Source of the DNA: an uncultured Brachyspira sp.
GTDB taxonomy: Bacteria; Spirochaetota; Brachyspiria; Brachyspirales; Brachyspiraceae
Assembly (NCBI RefSeq): GCF_944393015.1
Contig: NZ_CALXYQ010000030.1
Location: 1-37,241 of the forward strand
Direction of reading: 5' to 3'
Length of the DNA stretch: 37,241 nt
The notes beneath the pieces are model-generated. The model saw nothing but the letters and a program-made list of their open reading frames with translations. It was not told the origin of the DNA and searched no databases. Positions 24,547 through 32,970 of the stretch are shown in pieces. The translations under genes and the position numbers were made by a program. Every line of letters begins with the position of its first letter. Position 1 is the stretch's first letter.

Positions 24547-25950
24547 ATGGGACTTTATATTGTAATTAATGTTATAATATTGCTTGCTCTAATTGGATTA
24601 CTTTATTTTATGCAAAAGAAGCATATGAATTTCACAATTAGAGTATTATCGGCCTTAATTTTAGGCTTGGCTTTGGGGTTTGTACTTAGAACAGTTTATG
24701 CCTCAAATATGGAAATAGTAAATCAAAGTATCGTTTGGTACAATGTAGTAGGTAACGGTTATGTGAGATTATTACAGATGTTAGTTATGCCTTTAATTTT
24801 TGTTTCTATAACTATGGCACTTATTAACATAAAAGGAAACAGTAACAATTTAGGCAAAATGACTATGATAATTATTGGCGTACTAATGATAACAACAGCA
24901 ATATCTGCTTTAGTAGGATTTTTAACAGCTAAAGGATTTGGTTTAGATGCTTCAAAACTTCAGTCATTGGTAGGCGACATATCAAAAGGTGCTTCAAATT
25001 ATGAGGGTAGATTAGAAGAGTTTTCATCAAGACCTGTTCCTCAGCAATTATTAGATATCATACCTACAAATCCATTTGCAGCATTAGCCGGTATGGGAGG
25101 ATCTCCTACACTTTCAGTTGTATTTTTTGCAGCTTTGGTGGGGTCTTCTGCTTTAGGACTTAGAAAGAAAAAGCCTGAAGTTTTTGAATTTTTTCAGAAG
25201 ATTATGCAGTCTTTACATGATATTGTAATGAAAATAGTAGCTTTTGTTATGAGATTGACTCCTTTTGGTGTATTAGCTCTTATGGCTAAATTCATGGCTA
25301 CAAGTGATTTGAATGCATTTGCTCAATTAGGACAATTCCTTCTAGCTTCTTATATATCTATAATCATTATGCTTGTAATTCATAGTATAATATTAATAGT
25401 GTTTGGATATAATCCTATAAAATATTATACTAAGGCATTCACTGCTTTAGCATTTGCTTTTTCATCAAGAACTAGTGCAGGTACTTTGCCTCTAACTGTT
25501 TCTACTTTGAAGGATAAAATGGGTATATCTGAAGGAGTTTCAAATTTATCAGCTTCTCTTGCTGTAACTATAGGACAGAATGGATGTGCTGGTATTTATC
25601 CTGCTATGGTAGTTGCTATGATTGCTCCTACATTGGGTATTAATCCTCTTGAACCTGCCTTCTTAATAAAGGCTGTTATAATAATTGCCATTGGAAGTTT
25701 CGGAATCGCCGGAGTTGGAGGAGGAGCTACAAATGCTGCTTTGATTACGCTTTCTGCTTTGGGTTTTCCTGTAGGATTGGTTGCTATACTTTTGGGAATA
25801 GAGCCTCTTATTGATATGGGAAGAACTATGCTTAATGTTAATGATGGTATGGTTACTGCTGCTGTTACTGGAAAAATATGTAATGAAGCGGATATGGATA
25901 AATTCAATTCTAATGATAATACTAGTTCTAATGAAGCAGAAGCTATGTAA
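24547..25950 (+). CDS. tcyP: Sodium:dicarboxylate-type symporter, probably L-cystine (TcyP-like)
   Basis: 467-aa inner-membrane carrier of the DAACS (glutamate transporter) fold, with eight predicted membrane helices and re-entrant loops. WYNVVGNGYVRLLQMLVMPL (about 64-83), the helical hairpin with SSRTSAGTLPLTVSTLK (near 302) and GQNGCAGIYPAMV are diagnostic; the opening segments and the VGNGYV motif resemble TcyP/YdjN cystine importers more than GltP or DctA. Cystine specificity is inferred from that resemblance. AAGGAAG lies before the ATG, and a clear terminator follows. Confidence 0.85.
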   Translation: MGLYIVINVIILLALIGLLYFMQKKHMNFTIRVLSALILGLALGFVLRTVYASNMEIVNQSIVWYNVVGNGYVRLLQMLVMPLIFVSITMALINIKGNSNNLGKMTMIIIGVLMITTAISALVGFLTAKGFGLDASKLQSLVGDISKGASNYEGRLEEFSSRPVPQQLLDIIPTNPFAALAGMGGSPTLSVVFFAALVGSSALGLRKKKPEVFEFFQKIMQSLHDIVMKIVAFVMRLTPFGVLALMAKFMATSDLNAFAQLGQFLLASYISIIIMLVIHSIILIVFGYNPIKYYTKAFTALAFAFSSRTSAGTLPLTVSTLKDKMGISEGVSNLSASLAVTIGQNGCAGIYPAMVVAMIAPTLGINPLEPAFLIKAVIIIAIGSFGIAGVGGGATNAALITLSALGFPVGLVAILLGIEPLIDMGRTMLNVNDGMVTAAVTGKICNEADMDKFNSNDNTSSNEAEAM

Positions 25951-25979
25951 TTAATTAAAATATTATAATGAAAGTTTTA

Positions 25980-26012
25980 GGTATTCCAAACAAATTGGGA
26001 TACCTATTTTTA
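25980..26012 (+). terminator. Terminator of the tcyP-like gene
   Basis: GGTATTCCAA (25980-25989) pairs with TTGGGATACC (25995-26004), 10 bp with one G-T pair and loop ACAAA, followed by TATTTTTATTTT. Confidence 0.8.
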
Positions 26013-26035
26013 TTTTATGTAAAAAATTCTTATAA

Positions 26036-26358
26036 ACGCACGGTGAGCAAAGTTTAAAAACATAATAAAATTTGAATTATAATATAAATTTATATTTTTA
26101 GCTTTACTAAACGTGCGGTATATTCGCTATAAATTTAAAAAAATCTTGGGTGGGCGGCTAAAATAACATGCAAAATTAAAAAATAAAAATAATTTAAAAA
26201 TGACAGAATAAATCAAAAAGCCTAAAGGGTGGGCAAATGTAATTAAGTTTTAAAGCTTTATTTACATACCCCGCCCTTTTATTTTTATTACTATAATCTG
26301 CAATTTTCAATTTATTTATACTTAAAGCTAATGAAGAAATTACAGCACCCGCCCAAGC
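26036..26358 (-). repeat. Composite palindromic intergenic repeat, copy D (best preserved)
   Basis: In the 534-bp gap 25951-26484. It lies in the opposite orientation to A and C. Left to right: ACGCACGGTGAG ... AACGTGCGGTATAT (about 26036-26122), CTTGGGTGGGCGGC (about 26144), AAAGGGTGGGCAAATGTAATT (about 26224), ATTTACATACCCCGCCCTTTT (about 26260), and CACCCGCCCAAGCC (about 26346). The outer CTTGGGTGGG and CCCGCCCAAG are inverted arms about 215 bp apart, and the inner AAAGGG/CCCTTT pair is nested within them. Copy E shares long near-identical stretches with it. Confidence 0.8.
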
Positions 26359-26418
26359 CTTTATTAGGTTTACAGCTTTATTTATAAAATTTAAAAAACT
26401 AGAATTATATAAATAAAG

Positions 26419-26450
26419 TGACAGTTTTTGTCATATATATGCTTTATAAT
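26419..26450 (+). promoter_or_regulatory. Possible operator and -10 of the small acidic gene
   Basis: An inverted repeat TGACA-gtttt-TGTCA (26419-26433) stands upstream of TATAAT (26445-26450). No good -35 is seen at the right spacing; the inverted repeat covers that area, so expression may depend on a regulator. The ATG at 26485 has AAAGGAG upstream. Confidence 0.4.
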
Positions 26451-26484
26451 AATAAAATAACAAAATAATACAAAGGAGTATTTT

Positions 26485-26712
26485 ATGGATATTTTTTCAA
26501 TTATAATGAATGCAGTAGATGATTTTGATGAAGGATTTGAAAATCTTTTAGAAAAATTAAATGACAAAATAGAAGGAAAGAACATAGATAATAGCTGCAA
26601 TGCAGAAGAAATTGAAGAAACTAATAAAATAGAACACAATGAAAAAAGCAATATCATAGATATATCAGCTGAGTATGTTTATGATGATGATATTGATGAT
26701 GATAATATATAG
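26485..26712 (+). CDS. Small acidic protein of unknown function
   Basis: 75 aa, strongly acidic, beginning MDIFSIIMNAVDDFDEGFEN and ending in a run of Asp/Ile/Tyr (EYVYDDDIDDDNI). The N-terminal 35 residues could form an amphipathic helix; the remainder looks disordered. No signal peptide or known motif. AAAGGAG lies 8 nt before the ATG, so it is probably translated. It precedes the TPR-patatin pair on the same strand, but a separate promoter (26774-26802) lies between, so a shared function is only a guess. Confidence 0.65.
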   Translation: MDIFSIIMNAVDDFDEGFENLLEKLNDKIEGKNIDNSCNAEEIEETNKIEHNEKSNIIDISAEYVYDDDIDDDNI

Positions 26713-26773
26713 TAAAAATTTTACTGCATGAAGCATATAAATTATTAATTTTTTACTATGATATAAAGGTATA

Positions 26774-26802
26774 TTGACTTAATGATTTTTTTATATTATA
26801 CT
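26774..26802 (+). promoter_or_regulatory. Promoter of the TPR-patatin pair
   Basis: TTGACT (26774-26779) and TATACT (26797-26802), spacing 17 bp. Start of transcription expected at about 26809, leaving a leader of about 205 nt that contains the GACCA repeat tract. Confidence 0.65.
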
Positions 26803-26811
26803 ATGATTAAT

Positions 26812-26889
26812 ATGTTTAAATTAGAATTTATTATATCTAGTCTGAGACCAGACCAGACCAGACCAGACCAGACCAGACCTAGAATATAG
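26812..26889 (+). CDS. Putative leader ORF running through the GACCA tract
   Basis: An ATG at 26812 lies only about three bases past the expected transcript start. It opens a 25-residue frame, MFKLEFIISSLRPDQTRPDQ continuing TRPRI, that stops at TAG 26887-26889. There is no Shine-Dalgarno sequence, so it would be translated as a near-leaderless message. The repeats encode DQTRP units. Whether it is translated is unproven; its interest is that repeat number sets where it stops (see findings). The rest of the gap 26713-27014 is A/T-rich leader. Confidence 0.35.
   Translation: MFKLEFIISSLRPDQTRPDQTRPRI
26846..26880 (+). repeat. Pentanucleotide tandem repeat, GACCA x 7
   Basis: Seven head-to-tail 5-bp units; the last is GACCT. 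The tract is preceded by GTCTG (26840-26844), which can pair with CAGAC at any unit boundary, a structure prone to slippage. It is the only short tandem repeat of this kind in the window and is G/C-rich in an A/T-rich leader. It lies about 38-72 nt downstream of the predicted transcript start. Confidence 0.95.
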
Positions 26890-27014
26890 TCTTATTTTCT
26901 ATTTTCAAAATATTATATATCAATTTTGTATTTTAAAAAATAATCTATTCATAACTCATTGCATAAAAATAATCTATAAAAAACTATTTAATAATACTTA
27001 TAAAGGAGTTTACC

Positions 27015-28763
27015 ATGGACTTTAATTTACCTATGCCTTATGACAAGGATTTAACAGAAGAAGAAAAAACAGCAATAGATGAGTATGTAGATAAAACTTA
27101 TGAAGAGTTTAAAGACAATGGAAAACAATTAACCAGATTAGCAGCACAGGCAAGCTCAGCAATATCAGCAGGAAAAGCAAAAGCCGAAAAATTAGCAAAT
27201 CAAGGTCCATTGAAAAATTTATGGGGAAATATTACAGGAAAAAATAGAAAATTAAGAGGCGAAATAGACAGGGATTTTGCCGTATCTCAGCAAGCCTGCA
27301 TAAAGATGATACAAAAACTAGCACAGCAGGGTAAATTAACTTTTGACGCTATAATGGGAGTAAACTGCAAACTCAACTGCTTAGTTACTCAAATAGATAA
27401 AGAGTTTAATGAAGTATATTCTCAAATGCAGAAAATGATGACTATGTCAATGTCTGCTTTGATTAGAGAGTCTACAAGAATAGATAAACTTGAAAGAAGT
27501 ATGAATGTTGTACATCTTGAGTCAACAATAGAATATTTAGAGTTTGATGGAGTGTCATATAAGAATTTAGAAAATAATAATGAAAAAATGCTCTGCCTTA
27601 TTTCCGATTTCTTTTTAGCAACTAAAGGCAATTACTCGCTTAATGATTTGATGATGTTAAAACCTATGATGGATAAAATAGGAATAAATCCAAGTGATAA
27701 AATAAGTATGATTAGCCTTTATAATACACTTTTATCCAATAGTAAAATAGCTGATAAATTTTTTGAGGCATTGGATAAAGCAAAATTAAATGAGCTTGAA
27801 GATATAGAAGTGCCTTTGCTTGGAAATATCAAGAAAATAGAAAAGCTAGAAACAGATGAAAAATATATTGTAGACAGCATAGTTGATATGTCAGGCAAAG
27901 ATGAAAAAGAAGTACAGTTTAATTTATTAAAAAATTATGCAGCTAGTAATTTAAATATGGATTTAGAGAAAGAGAATTCATATTTTGATTTGTCAGTAGC
28001 TATGATAAACGAATTGAAAGATATAGACTTAGTTGAGATAGAAGAAAAAGAAGAAACTCCTAAAATATCAGCCTCAGCCAATTTAATTTTTGATTTAGCA
28101 GTAGAATTAGAAAAAGAAGGAAATCATGAAGGAAGTTTATATTTATTAGAAAAAGCTAAAGAACAGGGACTAGATACAGCAGAATTATATGAAGCCATAG
28201 GAGGAGCTTTATTTAATTTAGAAGGATATGAAGAAGCTGCTGAAAATTTTGAATTATCTATAGAAAAAGGATTAGATAATCATGCTACCAATTATTTTAC
28301 TGCAATGAGTTATGTATATGCAGAAAATCCTGAAAAAGCAAAAGAAGCTATGATAAAAGCAGTTAAATTAAAGCCAAATAGCTATGCCGCGAATATTAAT
28401 TTAGGTGTAATATACAGAGAACTTGATGAATATGGAAAAGCTATAGAATATTATGATAAAGCAATAAAAATTAATAATGAAGAGCCTTTGGCATTTATAA
28501 ATAAAGCTGAAGCATTAATAGAAAGCAAAGGTAATAGATTTTTAATAGAAGAGGCATTAAACAGAGCTATATCATTAAATCCAAAATATGCTGATGGACT
28601 AAAAACTACAAAAGGAACTTTCTATCAGGATTTATCTGGAAAACTTAGATATTCTTATTACGGAAATAATAATTCTACAGACAATTTAGTAATAAAAAAA
28701 GAAAAAAAGACTAAAAAAAATAACAGTTTTTTCTTTAATTTTGATTTTTTCAATAATTTTTAA
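27015..28763 (+). CDS. TPR protein with unknown helical N-terminal domain
   Basis: 582 aa. Residues about 1-150 are helical and basic (KLANQGPLKNLWGNITGKNR, LRGEIDRDFAVSQQACIKMI), then a coiled-coil-like stretch and a middle region. From about 355 to 530 there are about five tetratricopeptide repeats (for example YKLK-type units such as AANINLGVIYRELDEYGKAI), then a Lys/Asn/Phe-rich tail ending NFDFFNNF. No signal peptide or membrane segment; probably a cytoplasmic scaffold. AAAGGAG lies 7 nt before the ATG. A patatin phospholipase gene follows after 26 nt, so the two are likely one operon in which this protein could bind or control the lipase. The N-terminal domain was not recognised. Confidence 0.75.
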   Translation: MDFNLPMPYDKDLTEEEKTAIDEYVDKTYEEFKDNGKQLTRLAAQASSAISAGKAKAEKLANQGPLKNLWGNITGKNRKLRGEIDRDFAVSQQACIKMIQKLAQQGKLTFDAIMGVNCKLNCLVTQIDKEFNEVYSQMQKMMTMSMSALIRESTRIDKLERSMNVVHLESTIEYLEFDGVSYKNLENNNEKMLCLISDFFLATKGNYSLNDLMMLKPMMDKIGINPSDKISMISLYNTLLSNSKIADKFFEALDKAKLNELEDIEVPLLGNIKKIEKLETDEKYIVDSIVDMSGKDEKEVQFNLLKNYAASNLNMDLEKENSYFDLSVAMINELKDIDLVEIEEKEETPKISASANLIFDLAVELEKEGNHEGSLYLLEKAKEQGLDTAELYEAIGGALFNLEGYEEAAENFELSIEKGLDNHATNYFTAMSYVYAENPEKAKEAMIKAVKLKPNSYAANINLGVIYRELDEYGKAIEYYDKAIKINNEEPLAFINKAEALIESKGNRFLIEEALNRAISLNPKYADGLKTTKGTFYQDLSGKLRYSYYGNNNSTDNLVIKKEKKTKKNNSFFFNFDFFNNF

Positions 28764-28789
28764 TTATATAATTAAAGGATAAATTTATT

Positions 28790-29800
28790 ATGGATAAATT
28801 GGGGCTTGTTTTGGACGGCGGCGGCGGTAAGGGTGCTTATCAAATCGGTGTTTGGAAGTATTTAAAAGAGGTTGGGCTTGACAGAAATATAAAGGCTGTT
28901 TCTGGGGCTTCTGTAGGGGCTTTGAATTCTTGCCTTTTCGCTTTGGACGATTACAAATTAGCCGAAAAAATTTGGACTAGAGAAATCAAAAACAAAATAT
29001 TAAGCATTGACATAGAAAGCACTATTAAAGGTTTCGGAAAATACGGTGCTATGCTTATGACCAATCCTGCTGTTGCTGCTTTTGTGGGTGTTCTTGCTTC
29101 TACAGGTGTTCTTTCTAGGGACGGACTTGTGAGCATTATAAACAAGCATATCGATTTAAACTGCATTTCAAATATGGATTTTCCTATTTACTGTGCCTGC
29201 ACCCATATACCGTCATTCAATGCCCATTATTTCAAATTAAATGGAAGAAGTGAAAAGGACATTATAGATATACTTCTTGCATCTTCTGCCATACCTATTT
29301 TATTTCCTGTAGAGAAAGTTGACGGCGAGGTATATTTAGACGGAGGCATTAAAGACAATTCTCCTCTTACTCCTCTTTATGATGAAGGCTGTACGGATAT
29401 AATGGTTATACATTTGAAAGCTGATGAGATTATAAAAGACAGAAGGGATTCATCGGCTACTATATACGAGATATGTCCTCAGGAGGATTTAGGCAATCTT
29501 ATAAATGGTACTTTGGATTTTTCTCCGGAAGGTGCATACAGAAGAATTGAACAAGGTTATAACGATGCTAAGGAAGTTTTGGAGGCTGCTGTTGAAATGG
29601 CTAAGGCTCAGGCTGGTATAGTTAGAGATTTAGACATAATGAAAAGTCATGAAAAAGCATTCAAGCAAAATAGAAAACAAGCACTAGAAGAAAGGCAGAA
29701 ATTAAAAGCAAATCTAAACAGCACAATGGAATCATTTATGAATATCGAAGAAGCTAAAAAGAATTATCTAAAAGAGCAGAAAAGAAAAAATCTTGAATAA
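28790..29800 (+). CDS. Patatin-like phospholipase
   Basis: 336-aa Ser-Asp dyad lipid acyl hydrolase. The oxyanion hole DGGGGKGAYQIG is at 9-20, the nucleophile Ser is in SGASVGAL (about 39-46, GxSxG), and the catalytic Asp is in YLDGGIKDNSPL (DGG, about 184-186). The C-terminal 70 residues are charged and helical (KSHEKAFKQNRKQALEERQK). No signal peptide, so it acts inside the cell or at the inner membrane. Codons with G/C at the third position (TTG, GGC, GGG, TTC) are visibly commoner in its first 800 bp than in the upstream TPR gene, hinting at a different origin. Intracellular patatins also act as effectors in defence systems such as CBASS, but no nucleotide cyclase is present here. Confidence 0.88.
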   Translation: MDKLGLVLDGGGGKGAYQIGVWKYLKEVGLDRNIKAVSGASVGALNSCLFALDDYKLAEKIWTREIKNKILSIDIESTIKGFGKYGAMLMTNPAVAAFVGVLASTGVLSRDGLVSIINKHIDLNCISNMDFPIYCACTHIPSFNAHYFKLNGRSEKDIIDILLASSAIPILFPVEKVDGEVYLDGGIKDNSPLTPLYDEGCTDIMVIHLKADEIIKDRRDSSATIYEICPQEDLGNLINGTLDFSPEGAYRRIEQGYNDAKEVLEAAVEMAKAQAGIVRDLDIMKSHEKAFKQNRKQALEERQKLKANLNSTMESFMNIEEAKKNYLKEQKRKNLE

Positions 29801-29818
29801 CAGATTTGAAATTTTATT

Positions 29819-30497
29819 TAACGCACGGTGAGCAAAGTTTAAAAACATAATAAAATTTGAATTATAATATAAATTCAAATTTTTAGTTTTTCTATGCATG
29901 TGGTATATACCTAAACAATTATATTTTGTCAATTTTTAATTATTTACGAATGTAATTTTTATTTATTAATAGCATAAAATATTATTAAGTATTCTTTAAA
30001 ATATAATATAAAAACTATATTTTGACTAAAAATGCAGTCTTTTTGGTTCTTTTGGTCACAAAAAGAACTGGGGGTGGTGGGGGCTAGTCCCCACAAATAA
30101 CCTAAATTTAAAATTGTATTTTTGACAAACTCTAAAATTTTTAGTATATTCGCTGTAAATTTAAAAAAAATCTTGGGTGGGCAGTTAAAATAACATGTTA
30201 AAACTAAAAAGAAAAATAATTTAAAAGTCACAGAATAAATCAAAGAGCCTAAAGGGTGGGCAAGTGTAATTTAAGTTTTAAAACTTTATTTACATACCCC
30301 GCCCTTTTATTTTTATTACTATAATCTGCAATTTTAAATTTATCTATATTTAAAGCCTATTTAGAAATTATAGCACCCGCCCAAGTGAAGATTAGATTTT
30401 TTAATTTAATACACCGCACGCTTTATCTATTTTTATATATAGCAAAAATTGAATACTAAATTAATTTATATTTTTTATTTTACTTACCGTGCGGGAA
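29819..30497 (-). repeat. Composite palindromic intergenic repeat, copy E, interrupted
   Basis: The gene-free gap 29801-30497 consists of a copy-D-like element split by an insertion. The left part (29819-29908) nearly repeats D from AACGCACGGTGAGCAAAG; the right part resumes at GTATATTCGCTGTAAATTT (30144) and continues through CTTGGGTGGGC, AAAGGGTGGGCAA, CATACCCCGCCCTTTT and CACCCGCCCAAG (to about 30384). A further ACCGCACGC ... CTTACCGTGCGG module runs right up to the stop of the TPR gene at 30498. Confidence 0.8.
29909..30149. mobile_element. MITE-like insertion (~240 bp) inside repeat copy E
   Basis: Compared with copy D, about 235 bp are inserted at GTATAT, which is present on both sides (29903-29908 and 30144-30149) as a 6-bp target-duplication candidate. 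Reading inwards, the two ends match at 19 of 26 positions (ATACCTAAAC...TTTTGTCAA and ATACTAAAAA...GTTTGTCAA). Inside are a hairpin GTTCTTTT-ggtcaca-AAAAGAAC (30046-30068) and GTGGGG-gctagt-CCCCAC (30077-30094). No protein is encoded. It shares AAAATGCAGTCTTT and GGTTCTTT with the repeat at 314-410. Confidence 0.55.
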
Positions 30498-32900
30498 TTA
30501 GAACTCTATATTGTTATTAGTACAAAACTCTTCAGCAGTTTTTATATTTTCTTTTGCAAGTGAAGTAATACATTTTACTATTAATTTTTTATCATCTTTT
30601 TTAGCAAAGCTGTATGCATCAGAAAAATATTTGTAAGCCTCTTCATTAAAAATATTTTTCTTATTGTTCATTTTATCTAATTGTATATAAATGTACGCTA
30701 TGCTGTTATTAGCTAGAGCATGTTTACTATTTAGTTTTAAAGCATATCTAAAGCATAATAAAGCATTATTATAGTATTTGTAAGCATTGTCATTATCTTT
30801 CATTGATAAATAAATATTAGCTAATTTTGTAGTAGTATAACCCATACTGTCATAAATTGAAGCATTATTTAAATTGTCATTTATTTTTAAAGCTAAACCC
30901 TTTTCATAATATAATAAGGCATCATTAAGTAAATCTATAGCCCTTTGAGTGTTGCCATATTTAAATTCATTGTTGGAATATTTTGTCTTTGAAAAACCTA
31001 TACCATTGTAGGCATTAGCATATTTAGGATCAATTTCTAAAGCCCTTATATAATCTTCAAAAGCCTCATTATAAAGTTTTAATTCTACTTTGCTCAATCC
31101 TCTATTATAATAAGCATCAATTGAAGATTTATCAGCTTCAATAACTTTAGTGTAGCAGTCTATAGCTTTTTGATGTTCTTTTAAAGAATCATAACATATA
31201 CCTATATTAAAATAAGCGTCCATTATAGTATTATCAATTTCTATTACTTTATAAAAATCTTCTATAGCCTCATTGTATAATTCCATTTCAATTTCAGCTA
31301 AAGCCCTGTTATAATATGGATCAGGCGTATTCGGATCAAGCTCAATAACTCTTGCATAATATTTCAAAGCTGTTTCATATTCCTCTAAAGCATCATAAGA
31401 TAAAGCTAAATGATAATTAGCATATACGCTTTCATTATCGAGCTCTATAACTTTTTTGAAATCTTTAATAGCTGAGTTATAATCTGTATTCCTATAATGT
31501 ATAAGCCCTCTTTCATTATAGGCATTAATATATTTAGAATCTAGTTCTATGGCTTTGTTTATATATTTTAAAGCTTCATCTAATTCATTTAGGTATGAGT
31601 TAGTAAGTCCTCTATAATAATAAAATTCAGCATCTTCACTGTATAATGAAATAGCTTTGTCAAAATCTTCTATGGCCTCTTTGTATAAATGCATTCTTCC
31701 TTTAAGTAAGGCTCTGTTATTGTATAAATATGCATCGTTTTTCTCAAGTTCTATAGCTTTATTATAATCTTCTAATGCCTCATCATACATTTGCATTTCA
31801 TTTTTTATGAGTCCTCTATTGTTATATGAATAAGTATCTTCAGGATTTAATTCTATGGCTTTATTATAATCGGCTAAAGCATCTTCATATAATTCCAAAG
31901 ACTCTTCAGCCAATGCTCTGTTATAATATGAATAGTATATATCATCATTTATTTTTATAATTTTAGTATAATAATTGATAGCCTCTTTATAATTACCTAA
32001 TTTGTATTCTAGAAGCCCCATATCATTATATATACTTATAATATTATCTTCATCGGCGTATTCTAATGCTTTTTTATAATCGTCCATAGCCTCTTTGTAT
32101 AACTCTAAGCTGTTTTTAGTAAGCCCTCTGAAATAATATGCATTAGAATAATTGCTGTCTAATGCAATAGCTTTATCAAAATCATTAATAGCATTTTCAT
32201 ATAGCCCTAAGAAAAATTCAGTCAAACCTTTAGAATAATATGAATCGCTGTCATCATCTCTTAATTGTATAACTTTATTAAAGTCAGATAATGCCTCCTC
32301 ATACATATTAAGGTATCTTTTAGAGTGCCCTCTATAATAGTATGCATCATCAATTTCATCATCTAATAATAAAGATATATCAAAGTTTTTTATAGCTTCC
32401 TCATATCTTCCCAAATAAAAATATCCTAATCCTATATAGTATATAGCTTCAGCATCATCTTCATTAAACTCTAAAACTTTTTTGAAATCTTTGATTCCTT
32501 CTTCGTACTGACCTAAATATGATTTAGAATGCCCTCTGTTGTAATAGGCATTAGATTTATCCGGAGATAATTCTATAACTTTATCAAAATCTTTAATAGC
32601 TTCTTCATACTTTTTTAAATTAAAATATGATAGTCCTCTATTATAGTATACATCTACTAGAGTATCATGGGTGGTATTTATATCTTCATTATTTATATTT
32701 TTTCCTTCTTCATCGTCTTCATTATCATAAGAATCGCTATATATAATAAATTCGCTGTCTGAATATGCAATAATATCTTTATTATAAATATTGATAATTT
32801 CATCTAAATATTCAATAGACTTTTCATAATCTTTACTGATAAAAGCATCATGCCCTAAATCAAATAATCTTTCTATGTTCTTTCTATCATCTATATTCAT
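30498..32900 (-). CDS. Large tetratricopeptide-repeat protein
   Basis: 800 aa made almost wholly of TPR units, about twenty of 34 residues, with the canonical pattern (AYYNRGLSKVELKLYNEAFE, AIELNPEDTYSYNNRGLIK). The first two helices are separated by an acidic insert (DNEDDEEGKNINNEDIN, about 55-72). Most units begin YYNRGL and end in DYNKAIEL, showing internal duplication. No signal peptide; probably a cytoplasmic scaffold. GGAG lies about 8-9 nt before the ATG. The stop abuts a repeat module. The partner is unknown. Long near-identical repeats make copy-number change by recombination possible. Confidence 0.85.
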   Translation of the reverse strand: MNIDDRKNIERLFDLGHDAFISKDYEKSIEYLDEIINIYNKDIIAYSDSEFIIYSDSYDNEDDEEGKNINNEDINTTHDTLVDVYYNRGLSYFNLKKYEEAIKDFDKVIELSPDKSNAYYNRGHSKSYLGQYEEGIKDFKKVLEFNEDDAEAIYYIGLGYFYLGRYEEAIKNFDISLLLDDEIDDAYYYRGHSKRYLNMYEEALSDFNKVIQLRDDDSDSYYSKGLTEFFLGLYENAINDFDKAIALDSNYSNAYYFRGLTKNSLELYKEAMDDYKKALEYADEDNIISIYNDMGLLEYKLGNYKEAINYYTKIIKINDDIYYSYYNRALAEESLELYEDALADYNKAIELNPEDTYSYNNRGLIKNEMQMYDEALEDYNKAIELEKNDAYLYNNRALLKGRMHLYKEAIEDFDKAISLYSEDAEFYYYRGLTNSYLNELDEALKYINKAIELDSKYINAYNERGLIHYRNTDYNSAIKDFKKVIELDNESVYANYHLALSYDALEEYETALKYYARVIELDPNTPDPYYNRALAEIEMELYNEAIEDFYKVIEIDNTIMDAYFNIGICYDSLKEHQKAIDCYTKVIEADKSSIDAYYNRGLSKVELKLYNEAFEDYIRALEIDPKYANAYNGIGFSKTKYSNNEFKYGNTQRAIDLLNDALLYYEKGLALKINDNLNNASIYDSMGYTTTKLANIYLSMKDNDNAYKYYNNALLCFRYALKLNSKHALANNSIAYIYIQLDKMNNKKNIFNEEAYKYFSDAYSFAKKDDKKLIVKCITSLAKENIKTAEEFCTNNNIEF

Positions 32901-32970
32901 TAATGATCACTCCAATAAAATACATTATTCTTATAATTATATACAAAAATATAATAATTACTATATATAA

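Noticed and set aside
26846..26880. GACCA tract as a CRISPR-like or iteron array
   Set aside because: Units are 5 bp, head to tail, without spacers, and no cas or rep gene is near. It is a simple short tandem repeat.
29959..30243. 94-codon open frame in the 29.8-30.5 kb gap
   Set aside because: It runs across the insertion border and repeat modules and has no Shine-Dalgarno sequence; the region is explained by repeats.
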